From positions 4,761,001 through 4,825,000 of the forward strand of contig JAITYX010000012.1 in assembly GCA_021018815.1 (NCBI GenBank): a stretch of 64,000 bases of DNA, written 5' to 3'. The translations under genes and the position numbers were made by a program. Positions 45,658 to 58,225 of the stretch are shown piece by piece. The notes beneath the pieces are model-generated. The model saw nothing but the letters and a program-made list of their open reading frames with translations, did no database searches and was not told the DNA's origin. The DNA comes from Talinum fruticosum. Lineage: Eukaryota > Streptophyta > Magnoliopsida > Caryophyllales > Talinaceae. Within the stretch, counting starts at the first letter, position 1, and every line of letters starts with the position of its first letter.

Positions 45658-46964
45658 TAAAATACGTGGAAACCCTCTTGCGGCAGAAAACCACGGTCGG
45701 TGCTAATCCAAACACCAAGTGAAATCCACTATTTTGAATCCACAAAATACAATAGAAAGACTCAACCAGAATTGCTCCCTTAGACAATTCCTTACAAGAT
45801 TTTCCTAGACTCGAAGTTCCCTTATATGATCTAGTACTTCCTAACCGAGGTAACCTTTACGAGTTAGAGACAATTGAGCTGAGTTAACCCTTACAAGTCG
45901 GTCAAGGGATCTTACTCACAAAGTAAGAATAAGTGTTTGTGACTCGATTACAAGACCTTACACCTCGAAAGATGTTAAGTATAGCAATCTTCTTGTCTTG
46001 TGAAGTGGCTTCTATTTATAGATGACTAGGCAGATTAGCCGTTGTGTCCATCTTCCGATTAGAAGTCCTTTGTGACCGTTGCAATGGTTTTTCTAAGTGA
46101 CTCGGAAAATATTCATTGAGGTGTGAACATTGGGCAACGGCTCTTGACTCCTTTGGATGTCCCAATCCACTGGTGGTGTCTAGAAAATAAGGTGGAAACC
46201 ACCGTTGAGTTAGGCGTTGTAGATTTCCAGCTTTGGAAACGAGACAACCCCGAGACAAGTGTCCGGGCCTTGGTCGAAGTAGAAAAAGCCTTGTCTCGCT
46301 GGTGATTTGAGATTTTTAAGTCGGTTACTTTTGTAATTCAAAAATAGGATAACCTCGTTTAGATAACCTACAAAAGTAAATCAATTTTGGTTCTCAAAGA
46401 ATAAAATACTTTGGTCTAAGATTAGACAGATAATAATTTTAATTAAGATAATTAAGTGCCTAATTATCCGAGTCCTGAAAGAGTGGAATTTTCCGAGTCT
46501 AATATCCATTACACTCAAATTCCATCCGAGTCGGTCTAGAAGTAAAACAAGTCCGTTAGGCAATATCGAGTAATGAGACTTGATCTAGACAAGCACAGTT
46601 CAAACGAAACATGCCGACTTAGAAGGTTGAATTAACATTGTAATTCAATCAAACTTAGAATACAAAGTCGGACCAGAGTTAATGCACATTAGAGCAAACA
46701 TTTGAACATGCGATAAGTCCGAGTGTTGTCCGAGTGACTCGAACCGTGTGTGAAATGATAGGCAACATCATGCTTTCCGAGTCGACCAAAGTCAAGTGAA
46801 AACATATGCAATAGTATCCGTAACACTCGTAAAAGATTCTAAATCACTCGAAAAGTTTCGAACCACTAAGAATGACTTATAATCAAAACTTATAAGAGAT
46901 GAAGTCCGTACACTGATTCATTGATGGTACTTAGAATGATATACCCGTAAAGTCCGAGTCTTCA

Positions 46965-46978
46965 ATCTCCCCTTTTGA
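46965..46978 (-). other. Polypurine tract of copy C
   Basis: On the minus strand tcaaaaggggagat directly precedes the 3' LTR start TGAAGACTCGG. It matches the tract of copy A. Confidence 0.88.
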
Positions 46979-47399
46979 TGAAAGGCATTCCATACTTAGA
47001 TAGAAACTTTGTTAGTGATATAGATCTGATTTTTCATTCTTTCTCAAGACATAGGTCGAGAAACGAGTGCAAATAAGCTCAATGATATAAGTGATTGAAA
47101 CTTAAATTCTATCGAGCAAGTAAGCTTAGACTCGCATTAGTGCTAAAAACTAAAGTAATAGAACAATGATAGACTTAGTTGTTGAATCGGAGCAAAGAAA
47201 CTTACTAAGCAAGAAATTGAAATTCGAAATAATTGCAACTTAGAAAGTAATAATCATGAAACTGAAACTTCATTAATATCCAAAACAAATATATACACAA
47301 AAGAGGGTGAGAGAAGCTCCCCTAAACAAGACAACAAATTTCTAAATATTCTCCCCTTACCTTTCAGCAAAAAACAAAAAAGAACAAAAGGAGGAAGAA

Positions 47400-49078
47400 T
47401 GTATCAAGAGGATACAAATTTGTTTGTCCGGACAAAAAAAATTTGAAAAACAGAAAAAGTTTCTAAGATGGAGGGGAGGAGCAGCTCGAGTCGAGGGTGG
47501 TGGACGTGCAGTGCGCCTTTGCCGATAAGATCTTAAAGATGTAGACAAACGAGGCGGGGCAGCACTCGGTATCTCCATAATGGCCTCAGCTCTTAGTGGT
47601 CGACCCAAAACTAAGTTGTCTAGAGGCTCATTCTCCCGGAACTCAACCGAGGGAGGTGCTGGCTCTACTACCGACCGACCATGGTTAGCAGTGGTCTTCG
47701 ACCAACTCGGACTCACTGTCCGAGCTAATCATTTCCGGTTGGGGTTCCGGAGCACCTTGGCCCTCGACCGCTTCGACTCCCGTTCTCGCTTCCTTCTCCC
47801 CTTCGTCTTTCTCGTCGACGGAGCCGCCTCAACCGCGAGCTCCGCTTCTTCTCCTTCTTCTTCTTCTTCTTCTTCCCCTACAGAGGGAATTTAGCCGGAC
47901 TCGAGGATTCTTCCGAAGTATCCGAGTCGACCGGATCCCGAGTCGCCTGGAGCGCCTTTCTTGAACGAGCTCAAGCATCTCCTTCCGCTCCTTGACCAAG
48001 TGTTTTCATCTCGAGAAGCACGTCTTGCTGCTCGCGGATTTGGGATTGAGCAGCTTTCTAATTGATGGTCATAGATCGAAGAACGATCTTGAATGACCTG
48101 GAGGGTGTCCTTGAGTTCGGTGGACACCGAGGAAAGCTTGTCCATTATGGTAGTGGACAAAGCGAAAGAGAGAATCCGAGAAACACCTGAGGTGGAGGCA
48201 CCACTAGGTGGAGGAGGTAGAGAGAGAGGGATTGAGTCCGAGTCTAAGGCGGAGAAGGAGGCCTTAATTCGAGCTATGGACCCGGACACCCGGTTGGGTC
48301 TCTTGGTATCCATGCCCAAGAATTTCTTTCTTGCCAACGACAATGGCAGCCTCGTAAACCGCATAAGGATCCGAGGGAATAGGGACTTTGAATTGCTTAA
48401 AGATGAGACCGAGAAGGGCCCCGAAAGGAAGTGCGGTTGTCTTCTTGGTCCGAGTCCGAGCGAGCACGGCTGCCATATGCTCGACTATAGCAGAAAGAGG
48501 TCTACTTCGTAGCCCTCAAGGATGTCGTAAAGAGCTTTAAGATGCTTGGAGTTAGGGTTCTCCTTGCTAGAATGCTGAGAAAAGAAAGTCCTCATCGCAG
48601 AAAGCACGTAAGACGAGCTTCGACTTGAGTTGAGTCACGGAGAAGTTTTTACGTGACCCGAGACTCTTTGGCATATTTTTCAAAGAATTCATCAACAACC
48701 TCGTTGAAAGGTATGGGGTTGCTATTGAGGAAAAGAGAAGAGACTTTGAAGAGTCTCGTGGAGAAGAGAGGTGTTGATGCGAACCGTGACGTTTTGAACT
48801 CTAGAGGTGAGGATGCCCTCGGAGCTAGACAGGTTAGAATAAAACTCGAAACGAGTTATGGGTATATGAACTCGCTGAAATAGAGGAAATTGTAAACCCC
48901 TGGTGATTTGATGTGAGCCAACCACAAAAACTTTGTGTTCGAGGAAGAATTTGTCATCCAACGTTAGATGTTGGGTGACAATCATTTTTGAGGGATTGGA
49001 GGGGTCTTCCCGGCTTTTAGTACGAGGTTTCTTGGTGGCAGAGCCAAGAAAATCAGGGTGGGAACCTCTTTTCGGCAT
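47400..49078 (-). pseudogene. Copy C post-pol gene (ORF3), putative plant transposon protein-like
   Basis: Minus strand, ATG at 49078. N-terminal frame (49078-48722) starts MPKRGSHPDFLG with a Lys/Arg-rich stretch, then MIVTQHLTLDDKFF, ITRFEFYSNLSSSEGILTSR and VRINTSLLHETL, the FYxNL...V---I-IN--LL pattern of the putative plant transposon protein domain (PF20167). Middle frames hold a helical segment with MDKLSSVSTELKDTLQVIQD (near 48130-48090). The C-terminal frame (47716-47400) is Pro/Ser/Arg-rich. Homologous to 26429-28057 in copy B and 7149-7445 in copy A. Role unknown; nuclear or particle function would be guesswork. Confidence 0.65.
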
Positions 49079-49350
49079 GTTTGTAAGAAAAGAGAGAGAG
49101 GGATGAACTTTTGAGAGAGAGGGAAAGAGAGAGAGAGAGATAGCTCGACGAAAGTGAGCGAAAAGAAAATAAAAGAGTAGAAAGAGAGAGCCGAGAGTGA
49201 CACTCGCTTACTTGAGATTTCTTTCACCTATCTTGAGAGTGATAAAATCTTCTTTGAACGTAAAAAGCTTGCTCGAGTTGAAGTAAGTAAGATAGAGAGT
49301 ATGTAAAGAGTCAAGTAGCGTAATGAAGGAAAATAGATGTTATTTATAGA
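49079..49350 (-). promoter_or_regulatory. Internal promoter and CT-rich leader before copy C ORF3
   Basis: On the minus strand ctctataaataacatc (TATA at about 49349-49342) lies roughly 265 bases before the ORF3 ATG, and the last 70 bases before the ATG are a CT-rich run (plus-strand gagagagagag at 49088-49140). The arrangement matches 26263-26428 in copy B. Confidence 0.5.
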
Positions 49351-49737
49351 GAAAGAGATATCCTTTAGGGTACGTTCGACCCGAGCTCTTCAACGGTCGC
49401 CTCGGACCGGTGTGACTGTTCCGCTCTCCAACGGTTAGAATTCCAGCGTTTGTCTCCCAACGGCTAGGTCCGATCGATGCGCGTGAGAGAGAGTGAGAAA
49501 AAAAGATTTTAAAAGAAATTTCTGAAATTCTCCACTCGATCTAGAGATGATTTTAGAAGTTTGATGTCCATTTTTCTCAAAATCTGAGTCCGACTCGATG
49601 AAGTTTCGAGTGACTCAAAACCACGGACAAACAATAACTTATAGCTCGGTATCACTGGTTCAATCGAACTAATGGCTATTAGAGAGAAAGCATATAACAT
49701 ATAATCATGCAATGTAATCACACTCGAAAAGCACATA

Positions 49738-52700
49738 ATTATGCATTGATCATGCCAAGCTCATTCCTAATAAAGCAAAACCGATCCTCACTAAGTGGCT
49801 TAGTAAAGATATCAACTAATTGAAGTTTGGTAGGAATGAATTCAAGTTCAATATCACCTTTCTCAGAATGGTCTCTTAGAAAATGATACCCGACATCAAT
49901 ATGTTTTGTCTTTTAGTGCTCGAACCGGGTTTTTGGTGATGTTGATTTGATTATCACACTTGATTGGAATTGATTTGAATGTAAGTCTAAGATCTCTCAA
50001 GTGTTGCTTGATCTATAAAATATGAGCACAGCATGCTCCAACTGCAATATACTCAGCTTCAGCAGTTGATACAGACTATTGAGTTTTGCTTCTTGAAGTG
50101 CCAAAATATCGTGGATTGACCTGAAACCGGCGAGCTCCTGAGGTGCACTTTCTATCAACTTTGTATCCAACATAGTCAGCATCCGAGTATCCAATGAGAG
50201 TCGGTTCCGAGTCTCTAGAGTACCATAGACCTAGATTCTCGAGTCCCTGCAAGATATCTCGAATATTCTATTCACCGCAGTGAGATGTGATTCTTTTGGA
50301 TTAGCTTGAAATCTTGCACACGGACATACACTAAAAATTATGTCCGGCCTACTGGAAGTAAGATATAGCAAAGATCCAATCATACTCGATAGAGTTTCGA
50401 TCTACTACTTTAACTTTCTCGTCTAAGTCCAGTTTTATGCTATTACTCATAGGTGTTGCTGCATGTTTCACATCTTAAAGCTTGTACTTCTTCAGCAGCT
50501 CCTTGGTATACTTTGATTGATCGACATAGATCCCATCTTTGTCTTGCTTGATTTGTAGACCAAGGAAGAAATTGAGTTCTCCCATCATACTCATTTGAAA
50601 TTCCTGTCTCATTAACTCGAAAAATCTCGACAAAGAATTTCATTAGTAGCTCCAAAGATTATGTCATCAATATAGATCTAAGCAATAAGAAAGTCTTTCC
50701 CTTGGTTTTTATAAAAAGACTCTTGTCAATTTGACCTCTTTTGAAATCATTTTCAACCAAGAAATTATTCAGTCTTTCATACCAAGCTCCGGGAGATTGT
50801 TTAAGACCATAGAGAGCTTTTTGCAATTTGAAAACATGATTTGGAAATTCCGAGTTTTCAAATCCAAGGGGTTGGTCAACATAGGCTTCCTCTTCAATGA
50901 AACCATTGAGAAAAGCACATTTAACATCCATTTGATACAATTTGATATTCATGCTAGATGCAAATGCCAATAGGATTCTAATAGCTTCAATTCCGCAACA
51001 AGTGCAAAGGTTTCCCCACAATCAATTCCTTCTTCTTGATTGTAACCTTGAGCCACAAGTCTAGCCTTACTTCGACTACCAACCCACTTCATCTAGTTTG
51101 TTCTTGAAAACCCACTTGGTTCCTATGACTGGGTGTTCGGAAGGTCGTTTGGTCGAGTCCGGACTTGGTTTCTTTCGAATTGATTGAGTTCCTCTTACAT
51201 TGCCTATATCCATTCGAGTTCATTTAGGGCTTCTAGTGCATTTCGGGTTCAGTTAATGAAATGAATGCAGTGAATGCACATAGATTTTATAAAGAGGAAC
51301 GAGTTCGTACCCTACCGTTGATATCGGACAAGATTTTTCTAGTGGGTGGCTCGAAGCATACTTGAATGCTCTACCTGTTCTCCGGTTCACCGGATCTATA
51401 GGTTGAATTGGTTGATCTTCGAAGTCTGTTCTAAGTGAGCTGGTTCATCTGATTGACCTTCAACATTCTCGGTTGTCTCTCAAGTTGTCTCATTCCGAGT
51501 CAGGTTATTCTCGAGTCATTTCGTTCCGAGTGACTTTGATTTGATTCTTGATGAGCTCATTTTCACCAAGATCATCATCTCTGCTGAGCTTAAGGTCCGA
51601 GAATGTCGACTCACTCGGTTTTTCCTGTTCAATCTCATCAAAAAAACGTGGATGCTTTCTTCCACTTTGTTAGTTCTTTTATTGAAAATACAATATGCTT
51701 TGCTATGAGATGAATAACCAAGAAAAATACCTTCATCTCGACGAAGCATCAAACTTGGTCAGTGATCCTTACCATTGTTGTGAACAAAACACTTGCATCC
51801 AAAGGGTTTAAAGTATGAAATTTTGGGTTTCTTCCCTTTGTAGAGCTCGTATGGAGTTTTCTTTAGGATGGGTCCGATGAGGCATCCGTTTAATGTATAG
51901 TTTGCTTTGTTCATCGCCTCGACCCGTAAATAGTAGGGTAGATCATGTTCAATCATCATTGTCCTTCCTATTTGTTCAAGAGTCCGATTCTTTCTCTCCA
52001 CTTCTCCATTTTGTTGAGGAGTTCTTGGTGGTGAGAAGTTGTGGGAGATGTCATTCTTATCACAAAACTCTACAAATTCCGAGTAGTTGAACTCTCTTTC
52101 ATGCTCGGCTCGAATTCTCTGGATCTCGAGTCCGAGACTCAACTTGGATTTTCCTGCCGAGCTTGCTCGAACTCTTTGAATGCTTCATTTTTGTGCTTAA
52201 AAAACAAACCCGGGTAAATCGTGAGTAGTCATCAATAATCACACGCACATATGAATTTCCTCTCGAGACTCTTGACAGGATTTCACCACATAAATCCATC
52301 TGCAACAATTCAAGCACTTTGGATGTGGAAACAGTTTTCAAAGGTTTGAAAGATGATTTGACCTGTTTCCCTTTTGTGCATGCTTCACCGATTTTATCTT
52401 TCTTAAATGCACAGCTTAGGCAATCCTCCAACTAAACCATGAGAAGCAAGCTTCTTAATAGTATGCATGCTAATATGACCTAATCTACGATGCCATGTCC
52501 ATGAATCATCATGTAGAGATGCTTTTAAGCAAGATAAATTCTAACTTGGGTCGAAAGAGGAATAATGTAGGTGTTACCCGATGTTTTACCCGAGAGCTTG
52601 GTCTCCTTGGTAGTATCATCGGAAATATAACAGTTGGTCTAAGTGAATCTTACCTCTTGACCTTTGTCACACAGTTGAGAGATGCTAAGTTTGTAATTTA

Positions 52701-52920
52701 ATCCCTTGACAAGATATACTCGGGCTGACCAGGTCATTTCCTTTTCCAATCTGGCCTATCCCAATTATCTTGCCCTTGCTCGTCATCTCCAAATGTGACT
52801 TTCCCTCCCTTGTACTCTTCCAACTCGGAAAAGAGTATTGGATTTCCCGACATGTGACGTAAGCATCCACTCGTCCGGTACCAATGCCCTTTTGTTCTTT
52901 TCGAGCCACCTGCAAGTTAG
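49738..52920 (-). pseudogene. Copy C pol: protease, integrase, RT, RNase H
   Basis: Minus strand. The protease active-site region is near 52895-52860 but its DSG is scrambled by two one-base changes. GKIIGIGQIGK follows. GAG-pre-integrase and CEAC-type zinc traces near 52430-52380; integrase core 52340-51750 with PRTPQQNGEVERKNRTL; the second catalytic Asp reads Glu (codon 52106-52104). FLGYSSHSKAYCIFNKRT near 51730. RT 51180-50440 has WYERLNNFLVENDFKRG and YIDD (50674-50663). RNase H 50330-49900. It ends GMINA at TAA 49740-49738. Frameshifts are frequent, yet every domain is present. Confidence 0.88.
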
Positions 52921-54737
52921 AAGCAAACTAACCTATCTCACTTCCTCTAATGAACCCAAGTAACTTCCTTTATTGTGGTCCTTTTTGAGGAAGAAGACTC
53001 TTGGGAACCCGGATTTGAATAACTTTAGGTTTGGTCGGATTCCGAGTCTTTCTTTTAGAAAACCGAGTCTATGTCTCTTTCTTTTGAAACTCTTTCCTTT
53101 TATAAACAAGAGGAGAGAGTTTTCTCCTATAAGCTGGCCTGGGCTTAGTCCTCCTTTCATTCTTATGAATGGGACCGTGCTCGACCTTCCCGAACTTCAC
53201 AGTTCTAGAATCCTTTTGAAAAGCTCTAAGTAGGAATTGGATTCCTCCTTTGTTAAAACCAAGTCCTTCTTTTCTGAAGGAGACACATTGAGACCCTAAG
53301 AGCATGTCAAGGTTTTTCCGACCTTGAGTAAATTTTAAAACAAGCTCTTGAGACTCATTGAGCTCTTGCTTCGGATGCTAATTTTATCTTCCGAGTAACT
53401 CGGACTTAGTCTCATTAGATTAAGCACTAGTCTTGACTTCTCTTAGAGTAATTCTTAGTTTTTCTAATTCATTTTTCAAAGAGATGCTCTTAGAAGTAAC
53501 AAACTCAAGTTATTCTTTAAACCGAGAAGAATTAGAATAGGACTTTTCTTCCAAAGTATAAATATATTTGGCTAAATCAACTTTGAAAAACTTGAGGAAG
53601 TATTCAATTACCTCCCGAGGATTTGTTTCCTCACTGTCCGAGTGATCCGAGTCCGACTCGATTCAGCCTTCGAGTCCGAGAGTGCCATCGGACACTTTGA
53701 ATCATTTGAATCCTCATCATCTTCTGATGAGTCTTCATCATTCCATGTGGCCATCATAGCCTTTTTCTTCTTTCTGTCCCTCTTTCTCCTGGGACAGTCT
53801 TTCACTATGTGTTCCTTGCTGCCACATTCAAAACAGCCGAAGTTCTTAGTTAAAGATAACTTTGAAGGGGAAGAATGTTTACCTTTTCTATCCGTCTTGT
53901 CTTTCTTGTAGAACTCTTCTCTTGGCTTCTTATCCCATCTCTTGTGCTTCATCATTTTTTGAAGCCTCCGGCGATAAGTGCCATGGGATCCTCTTCCGAG
54001 TCGGAGGAACTCATATTTGCTTCTCTGTTTTCCGAGACCTTCAGTGCAATGTTCTTTTTAGTGCTGACCTCTACATCCTCCTCTTCCAGGTGGATCTCAT
54101 GAGTGAGTAGCCTCCCAATGAGTTCGTCCGGCTTCAGCAAGGACAGGTTTTGCGCCTTTTCGATGGTTGCCACCTTGGGACCCCATCTTCTCTTGGGTAG
54201 ACTTCTAAGTATCTTTCTGCACATTTCCTCGTAGGAAATCTTTCTACCCAGAGCTATGAGATTGTTAGTAATCTCAGTGAAGCGGATGAACATCCGAGTG
54301 ATGTTCTCTTCGGCTCCATCTTGAACATCTCGTACTTGTGAAGATATTGGCTTATCTTCACTTGTCTAACTTGGATTGTGCCTTCATGGAGGTTGACAAG
54401 CGTGTTCCACACTTCTTTGGCTGTATCACAAGTCGACACTCGGTTGTATTCTTCCGAGCTGATGGCGCACATTAACATGTTCATCGCCTTGAAGTTCTTT
54501 GTGAACTTTTACGCTTCTTCGATGGTGTACTCGACCTTTACTTTGGGTACAAGTCTTGCTTCTTCCATCTTCATTGGAATGTAGTTACCTACTTGTATGA
54601 TGGTCTAGACATCTTCATCATGATCTAGCAGAAAACATTCCATGAGCTTCTTCCAGTGCGCGAAGTTAGAACCTTTGAACTTTGGTGGTCTCGCTGGAAG
54701 ATCTTCCTTCATCGAACTCTCCATTGTTCCGAGCCAT
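52921..54737 (-). pseudogene. Copy C gag
   Basis: Minus strand, ATG at 54737-54735 (MARNNGEF), about 60 bases past the LTR. UBN2-type core: VWNTLVNLHEGTIQVRQVKI, SQYLHKYEMFKMEP, then FTEITNNLIALGRKISYEEM and RSLPKRRWGPKVATIEKAQN (54420-54150). Acidic hinge, basic stretch MMKHKRWDKKPREEFYKKDK, and an intact zinc knuckle CFECGSKEHIVKDCPRRK (near 53850-53795). A C-terminal part with coiled-coil character holds MLLGSQCVSFRKEGLGF (53305-53255). A stop near 54607 and frameshifts near 54300 and 53950 break it. Confidence 0.88.
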
Positions 54738-54782
54738 TTGATCTTTAGACCTTTGGATGGTTAGATCCTTTACGAAAGGCTA

Positions 54783-54797
54783 GGCTTTGATACCAAT
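54783..54797 (-). other. Primer-binding site of copy C
   Basis: On the minus strand attggtatcaaagcc directly follows the LTR end CA. It is the initiator-methionine tRNA type. Confidence 0.9.
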
Positions 54798-56318
54798 TGA
54801 AGGTTTGCTCTTGCAGAGATTAAGTCACCCTAGAGGGGGTGAATAAGGTGATGAGAAAATTTGACCAATGACTGGAAGATTAAAATCGAACCGAATTTAA
54901 AACAGTCTAAGTCTAGATTGGACTCGTAAAAGTGTTAACTCGTAAATTACGTGGAAACCCTCCCGGGCGAGAAAACCACGGTCGGTGCTAATCCAAGTAC
55001 CAAGTCAAATCCACTATTTTGAATCCACAAAATACAATAGAAAGACTCAACCAGAATTGCTCCCTTAGACAATTCCTTATAAGATTTTCCTAGACTCGAA
55101 GTTCCCTTATATGATCTAGTACTTTCTAACCGAGGTAACCTTTACAAGTTAGGGACAACCGAGCTGAGTTAACCCTTACAGCTCGGTCAAGGGACCTTAC
55201 TCACAAAGTAAGAATAAGTGTTTGTGATCGATTACAAGACCTTACAACTCGTAAAGATGTTAAGTATAGAGTTAGAGTTGTAAGTAGAAGATTGAATGAG
55301 AATTACACAGAGAGAGATAATTTCAACAATAGGTTCAAGCAATCTTCTTGTCTTGTGAAGTGGCTTCTATTTATAGATGACCAGACAGATTAGTCGTTGT
55401 GTCTATCTTCGATTAGAAGTCCTTTGTGACCAGTTACAATGGTTTTTCCGAGTGACTCGGAAAATATCCGTTGAGGTGTGAACGTTGGGCAATGGCTCTT
55501 GACTCCTTTGGATGTCCCAATCCACTGGTGGTGTCTAGAAAATAAGGTGGAAACCACCGTTGAGCTAGGTGTTGCAGATTTCCAGCTTTGGAAACAGACA
55601 ACCCCGACACGGTGTCTAGGCCTTGGTTAGAAGTAGAAAAAGCCTTGTCTGCTGGTGATTTGACATTTTGAAGCCGGTTACTTTTGTATTTCAAAAATAG
55701 GATAACCTCATTCAGATAACCTACAAAAGTAAATCATTTTTGGTTCTCAAAGTATAAAATACTTTGGTCCAAGATTAGACACGGATAATAATTGTAATTA
55801 AGATAATTAAGTGCCTAATTATCCGAGTCTCGAAAGAGTGGAATTTTCCGAGTCTAATATCCATTATACTCAAATTCCATCTAAGTCAGTCTAGAAGTAA
55901 AACAAGTCCGTCGAGCAATATCGAGTAATGAGACTTGATCTAGACAAGCACGGTTCAAACGAAACATGCTGACTTAGAAGGTTGAATTAACATTGTAATT
56001 CAATCAAACTTAGAATACAAAGTCGGACCGGAGTTAATGCACATTAGAGCAAACATTTGAACATGCGATAAGTCCGAGTGTTGTCCGAGTGACTCGAAGC
56101 TGTGTGTGAAATGATAGGCAACATCATGCTTTACGAGTCGATCGAGTCAAGTGAAAACATATGCAATAGTATCTCGTAACACTCGAAAAGATTCTAAATC
56201 ACTCGGAAAAGTTTCTAAACCACTAAGAATGACTTGTAATCAAAACTTACAAGAGATGAAGTCTGTACTGATTCCTTGATGGTACTTAGAATGATATACT
56301 CGTAAAGTCCGAGTCTTC
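54798..56318 (-). repeat. 5' LTR of copy C (1521 bp)
   Basis: Minus-strand TG(A)AGACTCGGACTTTACG... to CCTTCA. Matches the split 3' LTR and, more distantly, the LTRs of copies A and B. It holds TATAAATA (55375-55368). Confidence 0.93.
55368..55375 (-). promoter_or_regulatory. TATA box in copy C 5' LTR
   Basis: Minus-strand TATAAATA in catctataaatagaagccac. It is conserved in position with copies A and B and in the 3' LTR of copy C (near 46015). Confidence 0.72.
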
Positions 56319-56851
56319 GAAGGCGCCGGGCATATTAGGCTTTTCTAGGGTTTTGTGCCCTAGCGTGCTTCCAAGGGAGTCTCCAGGCAAAACGGAGCGT
56401 TCCACTTAAGGTTTCTAAAATGATATACCTAGAATGTTTTCATTTTTGGCTGGTTTCCATTTTTGCGGTGTTTCTATTTTTGGTAGGTTTCGTTTTTATG
56501 GGGGATGTGTGCTCCAAGTCTCGAATGGACTCACTTGGAGCCAATAGCCAGCACTTTGATGCTTGTGATCATGAAATGCAGCGTCTAACGTCGTCTTGGG
56601 GTCTTCAGCTCCGTTGTCTTTGAAGGTTTGGCTCGGTTTTGGATCATCCGAAAGAAAAGGGGATTTTTGGATCGACCTAATGCGAAAGGCTATTTATGTG
56701 GTGTTGGGGTTCTTTGTTGTTTATCGGCTTCCACCGCACCAATCAAATCCCGACCGTGATCCAAATCCATAAACAGGACTCGGGATTTCATCATCGGGCC
56801 AACAAATAAAAAACAAAGAAAAGACCGACACTTTTTGGTGTCTACAGTATG

Positions 56852-58225
56852 GAAGGGAGGAGAAAAAGAGAACCTAGACTACGTACAAAACGCCAAAGTT
56901 CTCGTGATATAATTGGAGAATTCAAATTATCTAATCTATGAAAGTAAACAAGAAAAGGAGGATAATAATAATCGTTTAGCATGTTCTTTATACTTTGCAT
57001 TGAAGAAGTCGCACACACTTGTGATGTTAGGATATCTACTCTTGATTGAATGGATTAACGCCCGTGAAACAGCTTAAGGAAATTAGACTCGATAATTCAA
57101 GATTTTTTCATATGAATATTATTAGTAACCTAGACATTGAGAATTATCGTGTCCGGAATTGTCTCAATGAGAGCAAGTATAAGATAAATTTACGAAGACC
57201 TCCAAAGGATTCAACCATAAGGAGAGTTCAACTTCTTAAAAAATATATAAAGAAATAAGAGAACAAGAATAATTTAGTAATATGTTTCATATACAATACA
57301 ACAACAATAAATAACATTTGTGAAGTTCGAAATCTTCACAAAATAATAACTGTTTGTGCCTTTTCACCACCACCACCGGAGTAAGTACCGGGATGATAAA
57401 TTACCATCACTAGTAAAGTAGGAGCAGGGAAGTTTTGAGTCTTGAGTGGATGAGTTAATCTTAAGCAAGTGATGGATGGAGCACATGCATAGCAACCAAA
57501 AACATGAACAAGGTCCTAAACTGCTACAACATTCCTAAAATTATCACAAAAAAAAAACCTAAGGCACATAACTAAGAAGGCCTCTAAGAATCTGGCTGGA
57601 TCAAGGGAAAGCTAAAAGAATGTATAGCTACCAAAACCATGGAATGGATTCTCGAATCGATAAACGATTAGAAGCTAAAGTACGTAAGAAAAAATCAAAG
57701 CTTTTATTCAAGCACAACCAGATGATCCTTTAGTCTCACTACAAGAAATCAAAGCATGAAATTAAAGAAAACTTGAATGAAAATTAAAAAAAAACCCTAA
57801 CCTTTTCAATGTAGATTAATCGATGAATGATGTGCGGGGACTTGCGGGTTGCTCAACCACTTGGCTGGTCTACTCGTAGTGACCGACCGAGGACCTATTC
57901 AAAGGCGAAGGAGCCGAGGAGCACCGAGAACTGGAGGAGCCAACGACAAAAATGCCAACAGAGGGTGGCGGAGCGGGAGGAGGTCGGGAATACCGGATAG
58001 AGATAGGATTGCAAGAGGCGAGGCTCGAGAAGGAGTCCGGGTGAGAGACTTAGACAGAAAGTGACAAGTGAGCAGCCGTCGGGACAAGGATGAGAAAGGC
58101 GGTTGGGTGAGGGTGTGGACAGCGGCAACGAGAGGAGGGCTGATGAAAGGATGGGCGAGACAAGAGCAAGGGTTTTATTTTCGATGGTTCGATCACAAAT
58201 CCGAATTGAAAAGGAGGAGAAAGAG
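56852..58225. other. CACTA interior, right part
   Basis: Mostly AT-rich. A plus-strand open frame 57046-57258 (70 codons, Lys/Arg/Asn-rich, ending IRRVQLLKKYIKK) belongs to no family I recognise and may be chance or a captured exon. 57840-58200 is a GC-rich block next to the right subterminal repeats, like 17120-17460 in the other CACTA element. No transposase is present. Confidence 0.5.

Larger units (their letters stand above)
36257..46964 (-). repeat. 3' LTR of copy C, split at 36410-45657
   Basis: Two pieces, 36257-36409 and 45658-46964, together about 1.46 kb, match the 5' LTR 54798-56318. The break falls at the tcgtaaattacgtgg site of the 5' LTR, where the nested element inserted. Confidence 0.93.
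36257..56318 (-). mobile_element. SIRE-like Ty1/copia retrotransposon, copy C, with a nested element in its 3' LTR
   Basis: Minus strand. Ends TGAAGGTTTGC (36257) and GAGTCTTC (56318, final A lost), flanked by perfect duplication GAAGG (36252-36256, 56319-56323). Order on the minus strand: 5' LTR, primer site, gag, pol, internal promoter, post-pol gene, polypurine tract, 3' LTR. The 3' LTR is split by the 9.2-kb pol-less element. It is the most complete of the three SIRE copies, with all domains present though frameshifted. Confidence 0.95.
35092..56846 (-). mobile_element. Tat-like gypsy solo LTR, split by SIRE copy C
   Basis: Outer ends TGTAGGAACC and GGTGTCTACA, flanked by a perfect 5-bp duplication GTATG (35087-35091 and 56847-56851). 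Minus the nested SIRE element it is about 1.7 kb (35092-36256 plus 56324-56846). No internal region or second LTR exists, so it is a solo LTR left by LTR-LTR recombination. It matches 18887-20856 in opposite orientation; the TATA (sense on minus, near 36000) sets its strand. Imperfect ~100-bp tandem copies containing ggcgccgg...gtgccctagc lie at 36150-36256 and 56324-56400, on either side of the SIRE insertion. Confidence 0.92.

Noticed and set aside
47580..48512. Plus-strand open frames of 104 and 139 codons
   Set aside because: They are antisense to the copy C post-pol gene and are shadows of it.
51893..54110. Several plus-strand open frames between 50731 and 54584
   Set aside because: All are antisense to copy C gag and pol and have no domains of their own.
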